DNA of 64,000 nucleotides, taken from the NCBI GenBank assembly GCA_037176885.1, contig JAWWNJ010000014.1:1922001-1986000 (forward strand), read 5' to 3'. The DNA is from Favolaschia claudopus. Taxonomy: Eukaryota; Basidiomycota; Agaricomycetes; Agaricales; Mycenaceae. A program made the translations under genes and the position numbers. Below the pieces are notes generated by a model, which had not been told where the DNA came from, ran no database searches, and worked only from the letters and a program-made list of their open reading frames with translations. Below are positions 1-10,700 of this stretch, in pieces; within the stretch, counting starts at the first letter, position 1; each line of letters begins with the position of its first letter.

Positions 1-179
1 ATCGCTGACTCCTCGAGCGTTTTCTTATCGGTGATCATAGCCAAGATTCGAGCTGAGTGACTGAGTATGCGAGAATGAAGGAGGTTCCAATCAATCGTTG
101 CCGGCCAGTGGTTTTCTTCTGCAAGAGAAACCAAGAATTCGTGATTTAACTCCTTTTTGATAGTGCCGCCTCGAGCCAT
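1..179 (-). CDS. Partial open frame running off the window edge
   Basis: An ATG at 179 opens a frame that stays open to base 1 (59 codons, truncated by the window). The peptide begins MARGGTIKKELNHEFL and later reads WNLLHSRILSHSARIL, which looks like folded, helix-rich protein rather than random translation. It overlaps the last 34 bases of the neighbouring minus-strand gene in another frame. It may be a separate gene or the true last exon of that gene reached by an unseen splice or a 1-nt frameshift. I do not recognise the family. Confidence 0.4.
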   Translation of the reverse strand, partial: MARGGTIKKELNHEFLVSLAEENHWPATIDWNLLHSRILSHSARILAMITDKKTLEESA

Positions 180-2552
180 TTAACGCCAGTGCCATCCTCG
201 CCGCGTTCGTTGATCAAAGTTTGTCGGCGTTGGAATAGCCCAAGGATTTGATTGTTCTGTTCGTTCGGCAGCAGATCCTCGCATAGAAGGGAGGGACACG
301 AAGCTGGAAGATCAGACCATTCAAGCGGTGTTGGTTCTTCTTCCTCAGAATCTTCGAGGTGGGGCGGCAAGACGGTTTTAACCTGCGAGAATCAGAGACG
401 TTCGTGGAAATGGTCAGACTCACTTTCTTGATAGCTCGTGGGCTATCAGGCTCTTTCTTGGCCTTGCGTTTGATACCATGCTCTTGTTTTTTCTGCAGAT
501 GACATGTCTTTCAGTACCGCAAAGAGATATACTTAGAATACACACCGTAGTCTTGGGTTCCTGAATTTTCGGTGCAGGACCGGAAGCGTCATTAGTGCAA
601 GCTGCTCACAGCCAAAACAATCGCACGACATACACGCTTTCTCTCGTTCTCCTTGTCATCGCCCTCGGCTTCCTGTCTTGCTCGCTCCGAAGTAGTCTGC
701 CGTACTGTAGCACTTTGTATGGGTGAAACAGACCCTCGAGCGTGACTGGAAACGCTACGCATGGAAACCAGAAACGGCCTCAGCGTTATGCGTGACATCA
801 TAGAATTTTGGAAACGGGCGGGCAAACACCGATAAAATCTATTTCCAAACGTTGAACGGATTCTGGGCAATTTTTAGCTCTCGTTTATGCTTTCTTTGTA
901 TCCATAGCCCTTTGTGATTGCATTTCTCCTGTTACGGGCTCCGTAATACACCATTTGTTTTTTTTTTTTTTTCTGTGCCGTGGCGCACGCTCAGACACCT
1001 AAACCAGCGACGGGTCCACCACAAGCCCTCTTCGAGCGACTAGTTAAATTACCTCGGCCAGCTTCTGGTACACCTTCCCAGCACCTTGCCCATGGTCTCC
1101 GATGCACCGTACCGGTTCTATCTTGACGAAGACTGTAGAGAGTGATTGCGTGCAGTGAGGAGGAGGAGGGTTACAGCAGTAGATTCAGCTAGATTTTACA
1201 GCCACAAACATGATAATTCGACATCTTTGTATGTCACGCAGTCCTCAGGGAAACCACCCGACCGTTATGCGTTACCGTTGAAACGAAACAGGGCGGGCGT
1301 TACGCGTTACGTTTCACCCATACAAAGTGCTACAGTATTTACTCTTCGTTAGCACGGGCTTTGAATGCTCTGTGTGACTCTAGAAAGCGTACCTGCTTGG
1401 GTTTTTTAGTTGCCTTCGTTTCGTCATCTTTATTTCCTTCGACTTTCTTTTTTCCAGCATCTTTCTAGCGGATGAATAACCACTCAGAGAAAACATTCGC
1501 CACGAAAACAGCGGTGAAACTCACAGGCTTGCCCAACTTACACGCCGATTTCGGCTCCTCCTCCTCCTCCGAATCATCTACTACTTGTCTCGCCCGCTTC
1601 CTCACTGCACCTTTAGCCTGTTTCTGTCAAGACGATGATTTGGAGTTAGAAAGGGTTATGAAGATGGGTACATACCTTAATTTGCGTCCCGGACATAGCC
1701 TATGTCAATATTCTAAGCATGCAAGATTGATAAAAGATAATGCGACGGACCTGCTTGCTTTTCGATGATTTTTCCTCCAGCTCCTCCGAGTATGAGTCCG
1801 ATTCAACCCGCGCGCGCTTCGCCCTGCGGCGAACCTGGACCTTCGCCTGCTTTTCCTCCTCCTCCTCGCCAGCCTCCGTGTCGTCCCCATCAGAATTGCT
1901 CTCCAAACTTCCGCCTGCTTTTCTAACGTCCTCTTTCTCTGCCTCCTTTTCCAGCTTATCCCGGACTCGACGGCCCGATCGTGCGTTTGTAAGATACTTT
2001 GTCATGATGTCTTTAATCGGCCAATACCCTGCAAATCTTCTAAAAAATGCATATTTCCCGGCGATCTGAGGAGAAAATGAGTAGTAATCGGCAGTCAAGA
2101 GGAAGGACGCACGATCTCCATTGCTCTATCAACCACTCCGGGCTGTTGTTTGGATATTGTCTTCTGTAAATTGAGGTGGACTGCAACTTCGTCTTCGACA
2201 ATTTGCTTTCCGAAAAATGATGAAATTAAACTTTCGTGAAACTAGATGAGAAAACGCACATATAAGCGATTATATCGCTCGTCGTCATCCTCGAGGCCCA
2301 TAGCTTCTTGAACGTTGTAGCCGGAGCCCGTACCCGCGTCTCCTTTCGGCTTTGGTATAAGATCTCGACGCTCAGGTGCTGCCTTCTTCGCAAACTGCGC
2401 GTTCTCGCGATTCAGAGGTGCTGATGGGAACTGGATTCAGGAAGGGGGAGGCCTTGCATGAAGACCTTACCAATTTCCTTATCCTTCCGTTTATTCTCCT
2501 CCTGAAGCTGCTTGACGGTCTCTGCTGCGGTGATCTTCTTCTTCAGATTCAT
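146..2552 (-). CDS. Multi-exon gene of unknown function, MITE in one intron
   Basis: Reading the minus strand from the ATG at 2552, a chain of in-frame exons can be joined by GT..AG introns of about 45-125 nt, mostly phase 0. Exon 1 (2552-2471) has a coiled-coil-like start with VKQLQEENKRKDKE. Later exons give a segment with SGYNVQEAMGLEDDDERYN, one with AFFRRFAGYWPIKDIM (exon starting near 2054), then a long Lys/Arg/Glu/Ser-rich low-complexity tail resembling a nuclear, disordered region. The last exon ends at a TAA at 146-148 after DLLPNEQNNQILGL. The order of segments resembles a small hypothetical family that I believe is expanded in agaricomycetes, but that is memory, not a search. The intron at 1392-697 contains a 631-bp MITE. 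Function unknown; the exon chain is well supported, exact borders of the smaller exons less so. Confidence 0.7.
697..1392 (-). other. Intron enlarged from 63 to 696 nt by MITE insertion
   Basis: On the minus strand the exon ending in codons for KKPKQ stops at 1393 and is followed by a GTACGC donor. The next exon starts at 696 with TTSERARQEAEG, immediately after CGGCAG. Removing the MITE and one TA leaves a 63-nt intron with a branch-site-like GCTAAC about 18 nt from the acceptor. The MITE lies between this branch site and the 3' splice site. Confidence 0.8.
705..1335. mobile_element. MITE family 1, copy 1 (631 bp, TA target duplication)
   Basis: The ends are inverted copies of CTGTAGCACTTTGTATGG followed by GTGAAAC, and the element is flanked by TA at 703-704 and 1336-1337. 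A nearly identical 630-bp copy lies at 22550-23179. There is no coding capacity for a transposase, so it is non-autonomous. TA target duplication fits Tc1/mariner-type or another TA-targeting superfamily. It sits inside an intron of the flanking minus-strand gene. Confidence 0.93.
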
Positions 2553-2794
2553 GGTCGGAGGAGGAAGAGGAGAGGAGAGTCACGGTCACATGGTCGCGGT
2601 GTCACGGTTATGTCATAGGTGATCGTGAATTGATTGAGCTCAATGTTTAGAATTTCTGCCTAACTTCTTGCATGTTGGGGCTGTAAATTTTCAAGAGTAG
2701 GATATCAATCAGGTTCTCCTGCAGGCCTCGCAAATTATCTCTGAGTTTAACGGCCAATCATATAACTACAATGCATCAACGACAAGACAAATGT

Positions 2795-5700
2795 TTAATC
2801 TTCAACATCACCTCCCTCTTCCTCGACGAACAGGGGACGAATGAGACCACCGGTTCGGTCAACAATATACCACCGCGCTCGGGTCTCTATGCGGCCAACC
2901 ACGGCTACCACACACTGCAGATCATCGACAATCGGCTCGCCAATCTCTCGATACTTGACAATTTCGATGGCGGCATCTTTTCCTCCAGTGTTCGTGCAAG
3001 GCCTGATTAGCGCAAGAAGTCGTTTCTTTCCGGACAGCATGCCCAGAGCCTTTGTCTTGGGCAGGTTACATACAAGGATTCGTTCGAGCCGCCCATATGA
3101 GATTTGTTCAACCCATTTACATATCAGCCGAGGTACGACGCACTTGGATTTCATACTTCAAACTATCAGTATGATAAATTTGCGAGCAGGCAGAAACTCA
3201 CGCGGACGAAAGACATATTTCGTTCGGCTATGGATCCATCTCCACATGCTGATGCGCTACGAATCGAGTCGCCGTCAATAATGCGAAGTTTGCCGAAACT
3301 TGGAATGATCTCCGGTATATGCTGAAGTATATCATTCGTTCGTTTACCAAGGATATTCCCCAAATACTTCGCGATTTTCTTCCGAATATTCAGCTCAGGC
3401 CTATATTCGCGCTTGTAGGGCGGTAACAAGATCGCCTGAGGATCTGGTAATGTTCGAAGTTAATAATTTCCTGAAGGCAAAAAAGAAATGATAAACATAC
3501 AATCGTTGTGAGTGTATCCCTCTCCGTCTCCGTGTGGTGGATTAGAAAGTTCGCTCTCCAAATCATATCTAGCATTCAACTGTTCAAGATAAGCTGTACG
3601 AAGGACGATGTTATTCAGGTTAGCCCATGGCATTTTCTTCGAGCGTAGACCGGACTGGAGAATGCCGCAGTAGCGCTCCATGAAAAAAGTCCACGTTGTC
3701 CAAGACGGGCCGCAGAACAAGATGTCGTCGGCAATGTGGAGCAGACCGTGAATGGTGAGTGTGCAGGCTGAAAGTCGTGATTCTGAATATTGATAATAGT
3801 ACCTGTAGATAGTGAGCAATTACCGAAAAGTCGTAAATTAAACTCACTCCTCGTATTTATGAACCCAGTTTATAATATTCTGCCTCAACTCTTCGACCTG
3901 TGTTTTCGTGGAGGTGAAACGGAGACAAGCTTTGATGATATCGGAGAATTGACAAAGGTGAACATGATATTTTGGGTCGGGAAACCGATCTTTCAAGAGA
4001 ATGGGGGCGAAGTAGACAGACCAGAAAGCCCACGCCTCGGCGGTGTAGTACGCTGGATTGGCACCGAGAAGCCGGACGAAATCAGCGGGTAGATGCTCCA
4101 CTGCAGCGGCGGTTTCCTGCCAGATTTCGTCCCAGACATCCTCCGCAATTTCGTAGTCTTCGGAACCTGTATCTAATCCCTTGAAAATGCCTCTCCACAG
4201 TTTTACCAGATTTTGAACATCGTTTTCGAAAAAAATGTGCATGGCATCCCAGGGGCGTGATCGTGGATAGTCCATGGAAGCAACACGTCGAAGGGCAGGG
4301 CGGCCCTTCATGCCATGAGCCTTTGCGAGGCGATTCTTCGCGTTTGCAGCAGCGCGGGTGTCGCCCAAGTCTGTGTCAATCTCGTCAAATCGTTCCATCT
4401 CTGCGTCCAACTTTTCTTGTGACCGCGGCGGCAAGTCCTCCGGATCCCAATAATTCCCGTCGGGCCAGCGCAGAGGTACGTAGTAAAGTTTTTCGCCTCC
4501 AGTGACATTGCGCACACCGCGTATCTCGCACGAACGGCATGGACAAAGGCTGTTATGCCCCTTGATGTTCATGCTTTTCTCGATAGCAATGATATCTCCC
4601 ATTTCGAAGAGGTTGTATCCGCGCAGCATGAAGAAACTGCGAGTCTTCGCATTGTAGGTTCGGACTCCGTGGGCTAGCGCGGCGCACTCGTTGTCGTATG
4701 GAACGAGAAAGCTGTAGGCATCTTTAGGAGGATGTGGGCCGGGAATGACACCAGCCGACATGAGCCCACCGTCAAGCGGATTCGAGTGGGTGCGAACTTC
4801 GGGTTTGATACAATAATTCTTGACAAGAATAGGAGTTGCGGAGGGTCCTCCGCGCTGGCGCTTGTAGAGAAGGTACGAGTCCATGCAGACTCCGAGGCAG
4901 ATGTCGTATTTGTTGGAGAAGTATTTATGGGGAAGAGTTTTGCCGTCAACCACAACGTACTGTTCGCAGAGGTTTCGGTAGTGTTCGCCATCGAAGACGT
5001 CAGATATTTGATCGGGAATATGAACGTAGTTAGCGCGATAGAGTAACCGTTCGATGGATTTGGGGCTTTGGAAAAAGCCTTGCAGGCGGGGAATGATGGG
5101 GATATAGCAGAACATTCGACGTGATTTTCCGGAAGCAGTGAACCGGGCGTTGTCACAATAATTACATTCCGTGAGTTCTGCGTACGCAGCGCAGCGGTAT
5201 ACGCCATGCACGAGTTCACGCAGCAGTCAAACCACATGGGCTCAACGCCCGAGAGGATGGCCATGCGATGGAACATCACCCACTCGGAGCTCAAATCCAT
5301 CTTATGTGAAAACGAGTAGACCATGAGGTTGTATGCAGCGCGTGGCATTTTCGATACCAACTTGAGTTTGAACGCGCGAACATTGTCACGATCTCGGTCA
5401 CTCAATGTCGCGTTGCCTGAAAGTGAGTCAATCCTTCACACTGCGCTGATTTTTTGAAGAGGAAGAACGAACGGGCTTCCCACAGTCTAGTCTCGACTTC
5501 GGAATCACGATGATATTCCATCTTTCTAACTACGAATAGAGTAAAGAAATTGATTCTGTGAAACTGAGTAAGAACATACACTCGTGTAGCGACGACAACT
5601 CTTCATCAGCTCCTAGCACCTCGTCTAATTGTTGTAGCATTTCTTCATGAGTAAGTGGGACGTCAAGGTCTTGAAATTCGTCGAATTTAGCCCATGGATC

Positions 5701-6105
5701 AGCATCTGAGCCGCTTGCAGAGGGGAAGTCGAGTTCCGACGGGATGGACGAGTCGTCGGAAACCGCCGAGTCGATGTCCATTGCATCGCTGGCCGAATGA
5801 GCAGCATCAGAGTCCGAGCGCTGATCCATGTCGACATCAGGCAACGGGGAGTGCAGCGGCAAGCGGGGTGACAATGAAGGACTACTATCGACATCTTCCG
5901 ATAGTTCGGAATCATCGTCAGAATCCGTGAGACCGGGCTCAGGAGAAACAGAGGGTTGAATGGAAGCTTTATTAGGAACCTTGCGCTTGTGCCGGCGCCG
6001 TCCACGTTCAGTGAGAAGCTTGCCACAAGTTGGCTTGCAGAAGCAATATTTTCTCTTCTCTTTTTTTTTCTTCTCCTTGGATTTGTTCTCTTTCTTGGGC
6101 GCCAT
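2795..6105 (-). pseudogene. CACTA/Plavaka-type (tnp2-like) transposase, frameshifted
   Basis: Multi-exon transposase of a basidiomycete CACTA-superfamily DNA transposon. The first exon (from ATG 6105) starts Lys-rich and carries a Cys/His finger-like motif (CFCKPTCGKLL..RRRHKRK), then a Ser/Asp-rich acidic linker. The next exon gives EYHRDSEVETRLWEAR and VMFHRMAILSGVEPMWFD. The large block 5211-3844 holds the tnp2 core with AELTECNYC, KYDICLGVCMDSYLLYK, IKGHNSLCPCRSCEIRGV and YPRSRPWDAMHIFFEND. Following exons give CTLTIHGLLHIADDILFCGP and a C-terminal piece YGRLERILVCNLPKTKALG typical of the family. The frame jumps between CMAYTAA and YAELTEC at about 5186-5195, where GCAGC is repeated in tandem; one 5-bp unit too many breaks the frame. 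Otherwise the gene looks well preserved. No convincing pair of CACTA termini was found around it. Confidence 0.88.
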
Positions 6106-6990
6106 TGGATCGAGCGAGGTGCTCGCAGAATGAATGAGTCAAATGCTCGAAGATCGTTTTTGAGCCGGAGAGTCGCCGAATCAGCAGAAGAATAGTAGTG
6201 GAAGACTGAAGCAGTAACCAGAGATCTCAGGAATGCTGCTGCTGCGGCGAGAGGTCGACAGACGGAGAACGGCGAGTGAGCGGAAGAAGAGAAGAGGAAG
6301 AAGCCATCAACTCGCATAAACAACCGGCAATAGTTGCGCCAGAGACGGCAAACAGTGCCGAAAAATGATTGATTTGTCTGATCTGATCACTACAAGTGGT
6401 GCCGACCGTGTGGGTATCAAGTGAAACGTCGTGCCGACGAGTTTCCCGGAACCCACTCGCAGCGAGTAGATTTATGCCAAGTGGGTCGAGCCCACTCGGG
6501 TTGAGTAGGTCAAAACCTACTCAGATCCAACGACCTATTCTCAACCCATGACCTATCAGCTTCGTCAAAGACCCTCGTTCTGTGGCAAGCTAAATTCACT
6601 GTTGTTTGTTCCTCGAACGTCATTGACAAGGATCGGGAGCGCCTCCCTCTCTTCTTCTCCCTCAACCACGACGCACTCTTCCCGCCCTCGTCGATCTCTT
6701 GGAGAATAATGGCTGCTAGCTCAGCCAATGCAAACACCGTGGTATCACTTCTAACCACGAAGCCACCTTACACTTGTGAAACCCTACCTCTGTGACTGTA
6801 ATACACCTCGAATTTGAAACTTACCTGGCCCACAAGACCTGCGCCCTTCCTCAACATTCTACAACTGAATTGCTGGATGACACTGGGAGGCCCCCCAAAA
6901 TTACTCTGAGACTTTCTGCATCGGGGCAAACAACACACGGTCTGTTTAAAAGAGCAATTGAGGACGATTACAAGCTAACTCTCGCCCCCC
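6106..6990. other. Intergenic: transposase upstream region and short repeats
   Basis: No supported gene. Around 6400-6530 short direct and inverted copies of CCCACTCG, GAGTAG and ACCTACTC alternate, and CACTACAAGTGG occurs near 6390. This could be subterminal sequence of the adjacent CACTA element, but no mate was found on the other side. Confidence 0.4.
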
Positions 6991-7666
6991 ATGCCCTCTG
7001 ATACACACACTCCTCCCAATTCTCCCCCCGCATACAACGACGCGGACATCCCCGCTACCGTGAACCTCGGTTCCCACACTGTCTCTACGCTCATGCACAA
7101 TGCCAATTCTACGGCGAACGACTCCGACTCCGACTCTAGCATGCCCGATCTCGTGCCCTTCGACACCGATGACGACTACAATAACGACCTCCGCCGAAAC
7201 AACCGCCTCACTCCTGGCTCTGTCCAAGCCATCACTCACCGTATGAATACTCTGGCCATTGCGGTACGTTTACTTTCACAATAACACCACGGCAACCTCC
7301 ACTGATAAACACACGTCCAGCCTCGTACTCCAACCGGACGTGATCTCGTGCCCGCCGAAGCGTTCTACCGCTTCCCCAATCGCCTTGTGCGGCGTGCTCT
7401 GGAAGACGCGATGGCGAGTAATGACCATGTTGTCAGTTTCCCTATTGCTATGAATACCCTCTCTGACACTTGACTATACATAGACTCGTGTCCGAAATAA
7501 TGTCCGTCATGCCAACTATGGAGGACGTCGTGGCCGAGGCCCTGAACACGCCCGTCTTGTTCACGATCAGATTGTCCGCGACCTTATCGGACAACTCCAG
7601 CGCGCGGAGCACGTCCTCCAAGGCTTCCTCGATGATCACAACCGCTACTACCCTCGCCACCGCTAA
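6991..7666 (+). CDS. Small three-exon hypothetical protein (187 aa)
   Basis: Three exons join in frame: 6991-7263, 7321-7428 and 7484-7666, with introns of 57 and 55 nt (donors GTACGT and a weaker GTTGTC; acceptors CCAG and ATAG). The N-terminus is Ser/Asp/Pro-rich (SDSDSSMPDLVPFDTD), the middle has AEAFYRFPNRLVRRALED, and the C-terminus is Arg/Gly-rich then helical (HANYGGRRGRGPEH, QIVRDLIGQLQRAEHVL), ending RYYPRHR. Because it is spliced it is probably not part of the LINE just downstream, though it ends only 111 bp before that ORF. I do not recognise a domain. Confidence 0.6.
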
Positions 7667-7777
7667 ATATCTCACCGTTACCTCCACCACCATTGACCTC
7701 TTACACCTACCCTTCTACCGCTGGTCTATTATGTCTCCTTTCTCGTAAAGCGAACCCTGCTTCAGTCTGTTACTCAA

Positions 7778-10700
7778 ATGGTACACACTTACATCCAAAA
7801 ATCCCAAAAAAAGGTGGCTGTACGATACGAGAAGTCGCTTAGTGTACCGAGCAAATTGTACTCTTATTATATTGTCAATCGAGGCATTTTACCTCATCGC
7901 AAGCTTGTCCGCAACGACTTCCAACCTTCAGCCTCTTCATCTCTCGAGACGGCGGTCTTAAAGCGCACCCAATCCAACATGAACATCCACCCGATTACTT
8001 CCTCAGATAGCACCACAGACCCTCCTGGCTCACGGGAGGGTTCCGGGGAGACGGTGCATCCCTCTCGCTCGTGTCTGCCGGCGGCGAGCTCATACGGTGA
8101 ATCCAGCAGAAGTTGGGGTGAAGAGGGGCCTAGCCCCGACTACCTTATACGCGGCCCTTCCCGCAGCGACTTCGCTGCTTTGGCCGCTGCGGCGACATGC
8201 GAAAAGCAGCAAATTGGTGCTGTTTTCAATACCATTACATCTTCCGAGTGTTCGCCTGCATCAGTCGAGGCGACTATGGAGGTCGAGCAACCCGAAGATT
8301 TTACCTCAAGTGCGTTTGTGAACGGCACAAAGAAAAGAAAATTCGCTTCGTTTAGTGAGGACAACGACGGCGTCGAAAGTGGCTTGCCATTTTCGAGGCC
8401 TCGTTGCCCCAATAATTCAAATACAACATCCCGGTCACTATATGGATCCCCCACAACATCCAATACTCTCCTACATTCACCCACAAACGACGATATTGCA
8501 GATGACTGGGATCATGTTAACGCTGAAATTAGGAAAACGAACAAGGTAACCGACTTACCTACATCCGCAAAGTCAATCCGCTCCAACTTGGTCATTGGAT
8601 CACTAAATATAGCGGGAAGAGAAACGTCCACTTCGATGCACACCCCACACCATAAATTCCGCTACCTCAAGCAATTGATAGATGACCAACGTCTGGGTAT
8701 CCTCGCTGGGTCTGTGCAATTCCGTCAAATATATGATCGATGGTTCAAACTTATCCATTCGGCTCACCCAATCAATCCCACTGCAACCGCGGGCGTCGCA
8801 ATATTACTGAACAAAAAGTTTGTAGATTTCGAAAATATACGAACATACAATCTGGTTCCGGGCCGTGCTTTAATGGTTACTATTCCTTGGCATAAGGGGA
8901 AATCGCTCACAATCCTGAATATCTATGCCCCAAACGCTCCGCAAGAGCGGGATTTACTCTGGAAAGAATTATGGTCAAAATGGCGTGACGACAAGCAACT
9001 CCCCCTTCCGAACATTACCTTGGGTGATTGGAACTTCATAGAAGATGGAAGAGATCGTTTATCGGGCTCGATGTTGCCCGTCCCACGCAGTTTCCACCGT
9101 TTAAAATCTCTTCTACAAATGGAAGATGGCTGGAGAAACACCTTCCCAGACACCAGAGAATATACCTGTGTTCAGTGTAAAACGGATCCTACGAATAACT
9201 CAATCCACTACTCCAGATCGAGATTGGACCGCATATACGTACAACATTCTCTCTTCGAGTCCTGTCGGCAATGGAACATCGAGAAAACTGCGATCAAATC
9301 AGATCACTCAATGGCGACTGTCCAAGTTGTATGTCGGTCCGACGAGAAACCTGGGAAAGGCCGATTCAGTCTTCCGCTCTACCTCTTAAAAACACGCAAC
9401 TTTACTGACGAAATAGATCGACTGGGATTCGCCTTGAGAGATGAATGTGATTCCTTGAAAAACCGACCACGAACCCCTGATGAAAATATCCAAATCCTGT
9501 GGGCCAATTTCAAACGACATACAGTGTCCCACGGAAAGGCATGCTCATCGATTGATGATGAAGGGCTTAAGGATTTACGCACCTGGAGAGCCCGGCTCCA
9601 TTTGATCATCCACGATACTGAAATTCCCATACAAGATCGAAATGTAGCCGCGTATATGCTTGAAAAGAAAATAAATGATTGTCTTAGCGAACGCGCGCAA
9701 CAGAAAAAAGATCTGTCTCACACAAGGTATGATGTTGAAGGAGAGACCCTGCACAGCTCCTTCTGGACAAAGTCTGCCTCGGGTTACCACCTGAAAGAAA
9801 CAATACATGAGTTTGTTAAACCGGGCCAGGGATCTCCGATTCGATACGAAACCCGGTCGAAAGAAATGGCTGAAATGGCCGGTGAATACCATGATAGCAT
9901 CCAGACCAAAGACCCCCATGATGCGTATGCAAAAATGTTAGCGACCTCCCTCGTTCTTGACCAATGTGAAGCTCACCTTCACCGCGACCAACACGACTCG
10001 ATGGGAACGGAATTACGCACGGAGGAGATTAATGCTGCACTGAGAATCTCAAAATCAGGATCTGCGCCGGGTATTGATGGCATCCCGTACGAGTTCTACA
10101 AATCGTTGCAAATTAAACACAAAACCAGGGTTCAGCGAGGCGAAGACTCGTGGAACGTGATGGAAATCCTCCAAGCACTCTTCGAGGACATCGAAACATT
10201 CGGTATTGTCCCGGGAACCGATTTTAATACAGGGTGGATGTGTCCGATATACAAGAAGGGGGATCGTGCCCAAGTCGCCAATTACCGACCTGTGACGCTA
10301 TTGAACACCGATTACAAATTGTTAGCAAAGGCATACTCACTGAGATTGACTGATATTGCCCCCCACCTCATCCACTCTGATCAAGCTGGCTTTATGAAAG
10401 GACGTAAGATTGAAGACCAAGTTAAACAGGTCAAATACTTACTAAACTACGCCGATGCCGTCGAGGAAAACGGTGTCATTGTTGCACTAGATCAGGAAAA
10501 AGCCTATGATAGAATTGATCACTCGTACCTCATATCAACCCTTCGGCACATGCGATTCCCCGAAAGATTTTGCCGATTGGTTCAGAACCTGTACACAAAC
10601 GCGGAAACAAGAGTTATGGTCAATGGCTACTTGAGTAAACCCTTCACTGTAACGCGGGGAGTTCGACAGGGCGACCCCATATCATGCCTGCTATTTAATT

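Noticed and set aside
4674..5405. 243-codon frame as a separate gene
   Set aside because: Its N-terminal part is the genuine upstream exon of the CACTA-type transposase; after the 5-bp duplication it becomes an out-of-frame shadow of the main block.
6385..6410. CACTACAAGTGG as the terminus of the CACTA-type element
   Set aside because: The word is nearly palindromic, its orientation is wrong for an element on the minus strand unless read from the other strand as CACTTGTAG, and no matching end was found to the left of the transposase.
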